From Falciphora oryzae (Eukaryota; Ascomycota; Sordariomycetes; Magnaporthales; Magnaporthaceae): DNA of 47,300 nucleotides. The stretch's first letter is position 1, and each line of letters starts with the position of its first letter. The stretch lies in NCBI GenBank assembly GCA_000733355.1, contig JNVV01000067.1, positions 5,473-52,772 of the forward strand, in the 5' to 3' direction. A model generated the notes under the pieces. That model was not told the DNA's origin. It did not search any database and worked only from the letters and a program-made list of their open reading frames with translations. Position numbers and translations under genes: made by a program. Shown here piece after piece: positions 31,354 through 40,943 of the stretch.

Positions 31354-33038
31354 CTAACGAACCGTCTCGGTCCAGACCGGCAACCAAAGGAACAAGAGGA
31401 CACCCATCGTCGCAAACAGGGCGCCGCTGACCAGGCTCTGGACGACGATCTTGGTCTGCAGCCGGCGCAGGTGCTCGTCCTTGACCTTGAGCTTGCGGTC
31501 AAAGATCATCAGCCTCGAGAGGGCCCTGAGGATGGGGTTCTTCTTCTTGCGGCGGACCTCGGCCGGCGCGACCACGGCCGCGGCGGTGGGGTTGGCCTTG
31601 GTGATCTTGTTGGAGTCGCCGGTGCTGGACGAGTTGGTGCTGCTGCCGCTGCTGCTGGTGTTCTTACTGCTGCCGTTCCCACCACCGTTGCCGTTGCTCC
31701 CGGGGTGCTCGATGCCCTCGCCGTCGTCGAACCGCTCCCAGGGCAGCGGCTGGCGGCGCGAGAAGAGAAGCAGGAAGAAGCAGCTGCCCCTTAGCCCGGA
31801 TAGCACGAGCGACATGCCGACCCACCACAGCGGCCAGGCGGCAAAGGCCTCCCAGCGCGAGTGGGTGCCCGTGCCTGGGTAGAGGGCGCGCAGGAGCAGC
31901 AGCAGGAACCCGGCGACCGTGAGCACGATGCCGAGCGCAGTGGCGACGCAGACGGTCTCGTAGGTGCCGTTGGAGACGCCGAGGCGGACAAAGTTGCGGT
32001 GCGAGCAGCTCTTGAGCAGCATGTACGCGTGGTCGGCCAGCGGCCGCAGCACCTCCGGGTCGATGTAGCCGGCCGTTTCGGCGGCCTCTGGGGATGTGGA
32101 TGACGACGTCGACGCGGCCGAGGCTGCGACAGCGGCGGCGCGTTCCTGGTGCCTGTGCAGGGCGTGCAGGGCTGTGTTGCGCATCGAGGACGGGATGTTG
32201 AGCTCCTTCTCGGAGCCTGGCAGGAGGTAGGTCTTGATGACGGCGCGCAGCTCGGCGCTGGGGCCCAGGTTGGACGTGAAGAGAGACGAGGAGGCGGCTG
32301 ATGAGGCGTCGCTGCTGTTCGGCGTCGGGCCCAGGCACTTGCCGCCGGCGCACTTGGGCTGGGGAGGCATGAAGTCGCCCATGCCATCCACGGTCGCGCA
32401 CAGAGTCACGTTCAAGCTGATAAGATGGGCGATGTGTGCCAGTGTATCAGGGCCTGTGGGCAGGGGGCGAGCACTGTCGTTAGTCTTTGGATGAAGAAGT
32501 CGGCGGCGACAAGGCAAGGGGGTCTCACCCATCTCGGGGTCCCACGAGATCTGCGACATGTTCACCGACGGCAGCTTCTCGAGAACCTGCGCAAACACAC
32601 TGCCCTCCCTCGACCCCGGAGCCGGGTCGGTCGCCTCCAGCTCCTTCTCCGTGAGCTCCTCGGCTGGCTTGTTCTTCATGGCCTTGGCATAGGCAAGCTC
32701 GTAGTTCTTAAACCAGACGTAGAACTCTAGGTTTTCTGGCGAGAACTCGATGTACTTGAGGTACATATAGAAATCGTAAAGTGACATTGGGCTACCTATA
32801 TCACGAACAAGACAGGTCAGTTACTACGCCATCCTCGCTGTGCGCGGAGCTTCATGGGAACGCTCTTACATGTCTTGTTCGCTAGAATCCTCTCCAGACG
32901 CAGACGGCCAGGGATGGAAAGCCTGGCGCGGCCATCGGGACTGAAGCATCGCTGCCCTGTGCTGATCTGGGCCGAGTATTCCTTGATGTCTCTGTACTCG
33001 GGCTTCTTGTACCACACCATCCACGATGGGACAGGCAT
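31354..33038 (-). CDS. RGS-domain protein with three C-terminal membrane helices (Rax1-like architecture)
   Basis: The exons, minus strand, are 33038-32870, 32795-32529 and 32453-31354, with introns of 74 and 75 nt (GT...AG). The frames join to 511 aa. The second intron is a multiple of three and stop-free, so it can be missed. The N-terminal RGS-type segment reads LRLERILANKTCSPMSLYDF, then YLKYIEFSPENLEFYVWFKNYE (about residues 47-89), formed across intron 1. A low-complexity insert follows, then ELRAVIKTYLLPGSEKEL and the last RGS-like helices. Hydrophobic helices lie at about 312-334, 346-376 and 484-506. RGS domains speed GTP hydrolysis by G-alpha; an RGS domain plus three TM helices is the layout known from yeast Rax1 and its relatives. 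The start (MPVPSW) is the first ATG; an upstream exon is possible. Confidence 0.85.
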
Positions 33039-33581
33039 GTTGGGTTGGTCGTGGCACAACGCCTTGATGCTCGGGAATGTGGCGTCTCGGAGTGTTCTAG
33101 CCCGGCCGTTGTTCTGGGCTGGGGGCGGTAAGACACGTGGGAACTGGAGGACGGCTAGAATAGTGAGGCGCGCGGGAGAAGTGCGGGTGGCGGCGACAAG
33201 ACAGACACAGAAGGGTCAGGAGCGGGAGGGGTGCGAACGAGCTGGCCGTATTTGTAGATGAATGCGATGTCCGAGTCGAGCGCTTGCACGTCACCCTCCC
33301 CCTCACACAGGCATCCCCGGCTACCTGCTCGGGGTACCATGTGCGGTCGATAGTCGGGGATGTCCCGAGGCTCGGGGTCTACAGATCGTAATTTTAGACA
33401 CATTCCGTGGTTCCCCCAAATCCCTTGTATTTTGACTGGATGTGTGGCTTGGGCTGGCGCAACCGCTAGCCCAGGGGGTGTGCACGCGGTGCCTCCCTGG
33501 CTGTAGTCCGTATAAACTGCCCTGGTTGGTTAGTTAGAACACCCAAAAACCTATAGTTGATACCCTCAAAGTAATATCTCT
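33039..33581. other. Promoter side of the RGS gene, no gene seen
   Basis: The frame of exon 1 stays open upstream of the chosen ATG for about 40 codons without another ATG. Nothing else was recognised. Confidence 0.4.
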
Positions 33582-33730
33582 TCAGGACACAGGAAGTAGG
33601 AAAGGATAGAGGACGTAGGAAAGGATACAGGACGTAGGAAAGGATACGGGAATCAGGGAACGATACAGGAAACAGGAGACAGGAAACGATACAGGAGACA
33701 GGAAAGGACACAGGACACAGGAGAGGAGAC
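33582..33730. repeat. Purine-rich degenerate minisatellite
   Basis: Variants of AGGAAAGGATACAGGA and AGACAGGAAACGATACAGG are repeated about ten times. It is related in sequence to the arrays at 34.3, 46.8 and 47.2 kb. Confidence 0.75.
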
Positions 33731-34254
33731 CTACAGGATCAGTTCGGGCAATGAGGGTTCCAATTAGCGTTATCGGAACCGCGGAGGGCGCCGTGCTGCC
33801 TCTGTGCGTCTGCGTGGCATGCCGGCGGAAGGAAAAGAGCAGGGAACAGGCGGTTGGGCCGAGGGCTCCCTTGCCGAGTTGGGGGAGTGCTGCTGCGCTT
33901 GCGGGTCAATCTTGGCCAGGACTCGCCGTGGCTAGGGAGGGCATCCGAGCGTAGCGACTCCATGCCGTTGGGCGCCATGGGCTGATTGGCCGTTTGGGGC
34001 GAGGTTCGGTGGTGCTAGCCAAGGGGCCAGGGCAGCGCCGTGCCCAAGAGGAAAAAAAAAAAGAAAAGAAATGAGCGGCCGATTTCCTCTTGCGAGTGGC
34101 GCTAGGCAGGGTTAGCCGTCGATAGTCGCGTTTAAGGGCCGAGCGAGGGAGTGCCGGGAAGGCAGAAAGGAGCTCGTCCATGACAAAAAAAAAATTGGCA
34201 TCTCAGGTCTCACCTGCCCCACCACCACCGCCAGCAGAGAGGTATAGATGAGAT
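33731..34254. other. Intergenic, no gene seen
   Basis: Short frames only, and A-rich runs near 34050 and 34190. Confidence 0.45.
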
Positions 34255-34395
34255 GTAGGAACAGGAAACAATACCGGAAAAGATGCTAGGAAAGATGCTG
34301 GAAAAGATACTGGAAAAGATACTGGAAAAGATACTGGAAAAGACACTGGACAGGAGGGGAATCGAAGCAATGGGGTGCCATGTTTTTCCGCCACC
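34255..34395 (-). repeat. Dispersed repeat B, copy 2, with 12-bp array
   Basis: Four to five units of GGAAAAGATACT (12-bp period), then GGACAGGAGGGGAATCGAAG and CAATGGGGTGCCAT. This is the reverse complement of the unit at 29685-29770. Confidence 0.8.
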
Positions 34396-36385
34396 AACGT
34401 AAAGAAAAAGCAATAATTCCACCGTCGATCCCCCACAACTGGCGCCGTGCTCGGCGTCCATGTGCCGCTGTCAGACCCGCCTTCTTTGCTTTCTCTGCTC
34501 GGCCAGATATCTGGGGCCAACCAAGATGGAGGCCACGGGCGATGGTGTATTTTCCGATTACTTTTTTTTTTTTTTTTTTTCGCGCCCATAGTGTATCTTG
34601 TCCGGGAAGGGGATCGGTGCCGGGCAGGCGCAGGGGTCCCAAATTTGCTTATCTGGCCGGTGTATTGGGATGGGACCTGAGCCGCGCACGCTAGCGTCTT
34701 CGAGCCCAGATGGAGCTGGAGTTGGGTCGAGGTGGATTTGGAGGCGCCCGCGGGCCCTCGCTGCCGTGCCCCGCATGCATTATCGAATGCACAGCGCTGC
34801 TCACCTGCATTCGCCGCGGGATATCGCCCGGCAAGCACAAGAACTCGACGTCCCCACCTATTCGTCCGGATCCAGCGTGCATCGCAGCAGCAGCAGCCTA
34901 TGTCCAGCCATTGTCGCTACCGTGGTGTGGGGGTCTGAGCACTGTAAGTGCGTGTGCAGCCTCTGGGTCTTCCCTCTTCCATCCTTCTTCGCTTGAAACT
35001 TGACAGCCGGACTCGACGCCAACACCACCTGCACGGACCCCTGTGCTCCTCCTGCCCTCATGCCGAGCCTAAGCACAGGTGAAAGGGGCCAAGCCGGCCA
35101 AAAGTAGGCGGCTGAGTGATCGTGTCTTTGCACCGAGGCGCACAAAGAAATGAAAAAAAGACTGCCTTGACAAAGAAACTACGCCACCACCAGAAAGGCC
35201 CACCAAGTCAGCTCCAGCTCCAGCTCCGCCCAAGGAACCAAACCATCAAGATGCGTGCGAGACGAGCTGCCCAATCAGAAGCAAGATCGCTTTCTTCACG
35301 TATACCATCCCGCCACTAGGATCGCCTGAAATATCACCCGTGGCCTGGCGTATGCAGCGCTGCCATAAGCCCCTGTCCAAGCCATGCCTGATGGAGCGGC
35401 ATCCCCCTCAGCCCTTGCCGAGACCCGGAAACGGCTTAGCTGGCGGTATTGTCTGCCAGCTCCTGTTCAACCCCTGACGCCATCGCGACCTTTTTTCCCT
35501 TCCCACACAAGCGGCGCGTGCTCCCTGTCCGCCAATCGCAAAACACCCCGAGGTGCAAGGGAACAGGGCACAAGCAACGACGGGGTTCTCCTTGCCCTCG
35601 ATCCCATGTCCCAACGCGGGTACCCCGGAGGGAGAGCACAGACTGGCGAGTCGCGCTGGGACCAAGACTCCCCGGTTTTCCCTGCGAGTTCCTGCCCGGC
35701 CGATCTCCATTTCGATCTCGGCGCGGCGCGCGCCATGCCACCCCACGCGCCGGCGCAAAGACGGCGACTCCTCGGGGCGATATCACCGAGGCCCTGTTAG
35801 CATGAACACGGTCAAAAGCCACCCTGCCATCCACTTTCCTCATCTTTTTTAGCATCGTGCCCGACGCGTGTTGCGACGAACCCCTATCTAAACTAGCTTG
35901 TCGATCTCGCAGGGACTATTGAGAGACATTGCGAGACAGGTGAGCTATCGCAAGCGGCCACGCCCGCCGGAACGACACAGCTCCTGTTTCCAACCGATAC
36001 CACCTGTCTGTTCGGCGAACGGACAGCCTGCCACTTGATCACCAAGTAGTGAAGGGTGGATTGAACCCACGGTGGTGCCAAGGGGCGCCGGCGCCGGGAT
36101 GTGAGGTCGGTGCCGCTCGTGCTTCTTTGCCATATCTTTGTTTTGTCGTCTTCTTTTCCACTTCTTCTGCCGTGGAGAGAAGAGAAGTGGAGGGAAAAGG
36201 CGTGATGGTGGGCGCTGTGGATATCGACGCGCCCCTCGACGGCACTACGTAGCTCAGGTGCGGGGAGCTGGCCCGTGCACCATGTTTCCTCGCCGACAAA
36301 CCTGCAAAACCACCGCTGCACCACCGCTGTGATGGTAGCTTTGCCACGGAACACCATTCGATCAATTCTACCCAGGTAGGTAGCA
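34396..36385. other. Intergenic, no convincing gene
   Basis: It contains T19 at 34562-34580. Overlapping frames on both strands between 35400 and 35860 and between 35890 and 36440 are GC-rich shadows without recognisable domains. The last 150 bp are the probable leader of the HNH gene. Confidence 0.45.
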
Positions 36386-37406
36386 ATGTCTCGGCGCCCG
36401 CGGCTAGTCCCACCCGCCGAGGAGCACGAGCTTCCCGCGGCATCCGAGACGGTGAGCTTCAGGCACCCAGCCTACCCCGGCCCGGCCCCCGACCTCCTGG
36501 TCCTCGAAGTCGCCGACGGCGGCGCCGGCATCGACTTCGACCTCGCCTTGGTTTCCTGCTGCATCATTGCCGACACGCACTGGGACGGCGGGTATCTGGC
36601 CACCCAAGGCGCGGACGGACAGTTCCAGCGAGTCGACCGCCCCTCGGACGGGATCCTGCGCGTCGGGCCAGACTACTTCTTCTTTATCCAAGGACACGAC
36701 GCGACATGTCGGCCCGAGCCGCCCCCTTTCCTCCGCCGGCCATAGTGTTTTTGCTGACGCTTTTTTTTCGCTTTTACGTACCCACCCAGACAAGTACCCC
36801 ATGGTTCCGTCGTTTCAACATTGGCGTTTCCCCCACGGCAACCTCCCGGCGCCCTGGAACCGGCTTCGCATGCCCGGCTTCGTCACGACGAACACGAACG
36901 GGCCCGACGTTGCCAAGGAACGCGACAAGACCTGCCGGCTTTCCGGCCATTCCAGCGCCGTGGAGGTGTCGCACATTGTACCGACCAGCGAAAGGCCAAA
37001 TGGCTAGGTAGGCAAGTGGCCGCCAGCCCCTTGGCTTTTGTGCTTGACTAACCGTGCACCGTTGCGCCACAGATACTGCCGACGGCGTACGGTGGTGTCG
37101 CCGATCAACGACGACCGGAACCTCCTGCTTCTCCGCGCAGACCTCCACTGTCTCTTCGACACCCGCTACTGGACGTTGGTGCCCAAGCGGTTCGGCACGG
37201 CCCAGGGTGCACAGGGCGGGCCCCCCGAGCCCGCGCTAGTTTCGCATGTCCTGCGGGTGTTGGGCACGACCGAGATGGCGAGCCTGTACCACAACCGAGG
37301 CCTCCAAGATATCCGTGGCGTCAGCGTCGAATTTCTGTTTGCGCGTTTCGCCTGGTCTCTCGGGACATTCCGTAGTCACTGTCGACGTAAAATTGAATGC
37401 TTATGA
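36386..37406 (+). pseudogene. HNH_2-type endonuclease-domain protein gene, probably disrupted
   Basis: Three exon-like blocks are visible. Exon 1 (36386-36707) begins at ATG and ends at a weak GTCGGC donor. Exon 2 (36790-37007) carries SFQHWRFPHGNLPAPWN and the first half of the HNH_2 motif, CRLSG...VEVSHIVPTSE. Exon 3 (37073-37406) carries SPINDDRNLLLLRADLHCLFD, the second half, then a C-terminal region with a TGA stop. HNH domains use His and Asn to bind a metal and cut DNA. Here the frame of exon 2 ends in TAG (37005-37007) directly before the only usable GT, and exon 3 needs a different phase, so a stop and a frame mismatch fall inside the domain. It may be a recent pseudogene, or my exon 2/3 boundary may be wrong. 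Confidence 0.7.
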
Positions 37407-37779
37407 TGATGGAAATCGAATCGAAGGACTCGAGAATGAGGGGGCCGGAGGATAGGTCGGAGGAGGACATGTCGCAAAAGGACGGACCAGGGGGCGAAGG
37501 CTGGAAGAGGCCCCTCCGAGTCGGCGCACCCGCCGCTTCTTCAATGGGGTGGGGCTCCAGTTGTGGGACATGTTGTGTCGTCATACGACATACGAAACCC
37601 AGTTGAATTCAGAGTTCTTCGCGTCACGTTTTTGTTTTTTTGTAGCTTGTTCCTGCACCACCCATCAAACTCAAGCCTGCCCAGTTCAGTTTTGCTGTAG
37701 GAAAACACGGAAAGAGCGAGTGCTCCAGAGCAAGCACCAATCCTGCCCGGCTGCAACAACAAGACACGTCAGCGACGCG
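37407..37779. other. Short intergenic gap between the two nuclease-fold genes
   Basis: It contains the 3' flank of the HNH gene and the leader of the next gene. The next gene's frame stays open upstream to 37549 but has no domain there. Confidence 0.5.
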
Positions 37780-39165
37780 ATGCAGCCGCAGCTTGGATTG
37801 TTGGATAAACCTCCCGGTCCACCACCCGGGCTCGGCACGTCCTGGTTTGTCGAGCAGTGGCTGCAAGGCACTACCCCACCCGCAACCGCCGAGATGGCGA
37901 CGCCTCCGCCGTCGCGCGCCCGGGCTCCGCCGCCCGCCAAGCGGCGCTGCGCCGACGACGACCAGACTTCGGAGGAGGATGGTGCCCGTTTCGGGGACCT
38001 AGTGGAGACGCCCACGGCCAACTCGGTCGTCCCCAACGCGCCCTCCTTGTCAGGAACGGCTCTTGCGCTCACGAGGCGGCCCGACCTCGGGCCAAACCCA
38101 TCGGGATCAGTTGCGTCCTCGTCCGCCGGCGAGCCAAGCGCATCTGGGTGGGGCGCCTCTGGCGGCACGGCGGCGCAGCAGTCGAGGTTGCGTTCAGGTC
38201 TCACCCATACCACGTCTGGATCAGGGCGATCTGGAGGGAGCCATGTTGCGAATCCCCTCTATCGGACCAGGAACTTGGCCGCGAACAACATCCGCATGCG
38301 CCCTCTCTGCGCAGAGTATCCCGATGACATCGCCGGACTTGTTCAGTACATCGGCAGGGACCGTGATTCCCCGGGTCCATCGCTAGATCAAGTCCGAGGC
38401 GATGCTGGATTGAATCAACTCTGGATGGGCACGGGGGAAGCTGAGGTAGAAGACTACTTCAAGAGCAAGATATTCCCCAAACCCGGACCTTCCGACACCC
38501 TCGCGCGCAGCACCAGACTGCCGATGGCCAGGCACGCCGTTCCGAGCACGGAATCCTTTCCAAGCACGGGATCCGAGTTCAGAGTCAGCACTCCGGTGCC
38601 CGACCTGCTCTTCGGATACAACCCCGAGGAAGCATTCCCCCAGCAACAGACCCAGCTGATCTCCATGGCTACCGAGATGACCGCCAATGGCGCCGGATTG
38701 CTGTACCCATTCTTCGTCATCGAGTTCAAGGGCGATGGTCCTCACGGAGCGGGCGGCTTGTGGGTGGCGACGAATCAATGCCTCGGGGGCTCAGCATCCT
38801 GTGTCAACCTTGCCGAGCGTCTCAATCACCGGCTGAGGCATTGCACCAGCGATGTGGTCCAACCGATCAATAGCGCCGCATTCAGCATCGCCATGACCGG
38901 CACGGAAGCGCGACTCTACGTCTCGTGGAAACACGGCGAACTGGACTACTACATGGCGAGTGTCGAGGATTTCTTTCTCCGGAAGCCAAAGGATTACTTG
39001 GAGTTCCGCAAGCATGTCCGGAACATCATTGACTGGGGCAGGGACAAACGGCTGAAGGAGATCCGGGACTCGCTGGACAGCCTTCTAAAAGAGAGCAGGC
39101 CCGAGGCATCCGATGCTGCGAAGTCACGCCCATCACCGCCCGGTGGGTCCGGGGACCAGCAGTAG
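37780..39165 (+). CDS. DUF7924-like PD-(D/E)XK-fold protein
   Basis: A 461-codon intronless frame from ATG to TAG. Residues 1-165 are Pro/Ser/Ala-rich and disordered, with a basic patch (PPAKRRC) that could act in nuclear import. The conserved part starts near residue 168 (LYRTRNLAANNIRM). The putative metal-binding residues fit a PD-(D/E)XK core: D275 in VPDLLFGY, E315 and K317 in FFVIEFK. Next comes GGLWVATNQCLGGSASCVNL, which I recognise as the hallmark of the fungal DUF7924 family, and finally FRKHVRNIIDWGRD. The cellular role is not known for this family; nuclease activity is an inference from the fold motif. It lies 374 bp downstream of the HNH gene on the same strand. Confidence 0.85.
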   Translation: MQPQLGLLDKPPGPPPGLGTSWFVEQWLQGTTPPATAEMATPPPSRARAPPPAKRRCADDDQTSEEDGARFGDLVETPTANSVVPNAPSLSGTALALTRRPDLGPNPSGSVASSSAGEPSASGWGASGGTAAQQSRLRSGLTHTTSGSGRSGGSHVANPLYRTRNLAANNIRMRPLCAEYPDDIAGLVQYIGRDRDSPGPSLDQVRGDAGLNQLWMGTGEAEVEDYFKSKIFPKPGPSDTLARSTRLPMARHAVPSTESFPSTGSEFRVSTPVPDLLFGYNPEEAFPQQQTQLISMATEMTANGAGLLYPFFVIEFKGDGPHGAGGLWVATNQCLGGSASCVNLAERLNHRLRHCTSDVVQPINSAAFSIAMTGTEARLYVSWKHGELDYYMASVEDFFLRKPKDYLEFRKHVRNIIDWGRDKRLKEIRDSLDSLLKESRPEASDAAKSRPSPPGGSGDQQ

Positions 39166-40205
39166 CAAGAGACACGAACCCTTGGAACTGGACGAGGCGG
39201 CATCACAGAACGCCTACCCCGAGGCCGAGCAGCAGGGCCAAGGTGAGTTTGCGTCGTTTGACTTCATCGCACCGGCAAGCTTCGCAACAACGGCCTCGGG
39301 CTTTGTAGCATCGAGCTTCGATGCCCACGGGGGCTCATACGCTCCTCCATCGAGCTCGCTAACATCCACCACATCGTTAGCAGAACTACGACATACCCCA
39401 GGACGTCAACGATGGACTTTTTCTAGCCATGCCACTAAAAAGAAAGTAATGCCCTTCTCGAGTCCCGCCACCACAACCAGCAAGAACCAAGGTTAGACCC
39501 TCGTGTCGCCTGTTTTGGGGCCACCGGCAAAGCTACGCGACGGGTCGGCCGATCGAAGAGCAACCGAGGGCGGCCGCAGATGACTAGGCTTGGAGTGCCA
39601 GGGCCAAGAAGCAGTACCGTTTGAACGAGGACGGAACTCGCGAGTAGTAACGAGGGAAGTCACAAGTAGGGTCCTCAGCCAACATAGAATATTGAGATGA
39701 AATGAGCACCATGAATAAACAATACAGAGAAAGTGGTCACCATGTCCCAAGAGCGAAGCCCCTTCTTGATCAGTGGGCGAAGCAGCGGGCGTGGTTTGGG
39801 CGCGTCATGTTTCGTGTTGCTCTGGCTGGACGCATATACACAGCAAACCCGGCCGTCTGCCCTCTATTGTGTGGGTTGTTTTCCATTCTCTCTACAAGCT
39901 ATCAGCAATCTGCTTCTCCGTTTTCTTTTGTGTATCCCGTACCGGCTCCCGAGTAGGCAAGAAAAAAAAAAGCCACAACACATCCCACAAGTCCATGTCC
40001 ATGTGGTCCGGAATGGGGTGAAGGGCAAGACAAAAAGACTAGAATCCCTGGACGTGATGCCGCTCTTCCGTAAAGCCGTATAGTCTGATTGCTTCGTGCT
40101 ACAAGGTGCACGGTGTGTAAACGACAAAGGAAAACGGACTTTCTAAGTCTTCCATGACGATGGTGTCCTGTAGTGGTGTGTCATGACGAACTCGGTCGAT
40201 GAAAC

Positions 40206-40206
<1 letters not shown>

Positions 40207-40236
<30 letters not shown>
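40207..40236. repeat. A30 homopolymer
   Basis: An uninterrupted run of 30 A on the plus strand. On the minus strand this is a T30 tract downstream of the coiled-coil gene. Confidence 0.9.
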
Positions 40237-40237
<1 letters not shown>

Positions 40238-40664
40238 AAGGGGTATAATAATGTCGTGAACGGAGAAAAAGAAATGTATGTATGGGGGTGGGTAGCGGCC
40301 AGACTTGTCAGTCGTCTGAGCGTGCCCTGGCCCAAGTCTAGAAGAGGTGTAGACAAAAAAAACAAGGCGACAGACGAACAGCGGTGTAAGGGGGAATATG
40401 TACAGCGGTGGAACGGATGAGAAGACGGGGTGGGATTAGTAACAAGTGATAAAACGCTGTGGTCAAATGAAGTATGTGGTTGTCCAAGACAAACAACGAA
40501 CCGAGGTGGCGGCGTCGCCACTCTAGTGAAGTCTACCAAAAGGTGCGCCAAAGTTGCTGGTGGGCTTGAACCTGATACCCTCTGGGTCTGGGGACCACCC
40601 TGCGCAATGTCCGCCCTGAATTCGGTATATGCGGCCTCTGTAAAGCCCATGTGGCCTCGTCTTT

Positions 40665-40943
40665 CTAGCCAGTCTTGGACGCTTCTTGATTGTCGTCCCG
40701 AGTCGCCGAGGCAGGGGCCGGAGAAGAGGGTGACGGCGTCGAGGCGGTGGAACCAGGAGAGGCCGGGGACGGAGGGCGTTGCGCAGGGGCAGGCTTTTGA
40801 GGCCTGGGGCCAGGAGAAACAATGACATCGTCTGAACCAGACTCGGACTCAGCCCCATCCAGTCCCATCTCAGGGGGCACACGACCACGTGCTGCCCGAC
40901 GCGCGCCTCCAGGTCCCGTCCCGTCGCTGGACGCTGCACGTCT
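40665..40943 (-). other. Open in-frame region downstream of a TAG stop
   Basis: Directly after the TAG at 40944-40946 the same minus-strand frame stays open for about 92 codons to a stop at 40665. It includes a protein-like acidic stretch (MGLDGAESESGSDDVIVSPG) and a Pro/Ser-rich tail. It may be a former C-terminus cut off by a premature TAG, readthrough sequence, or chance in GC-rich DNA. Confidence 0.35.

Larger units (their letters stand above)
39166..40943. other. Intergenic, with A30 tract and a possible decayed C-terminal extension
   Basis: No independent gene is supported. A30 lies at 40207-40236. A T-rich minus-strand 3' flank follows. The segment 40665-40943 is described separately because it stays open in frame with the next gene. 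Confidence 0.4.

Noticed and set aside
31451..32730. Long plus-strand open frames opposite the RGS gene
   Set aside because: They are antisense shadows in GC-rich coding DNA; the minus-strand frame has the domains, introns and membrane helices.
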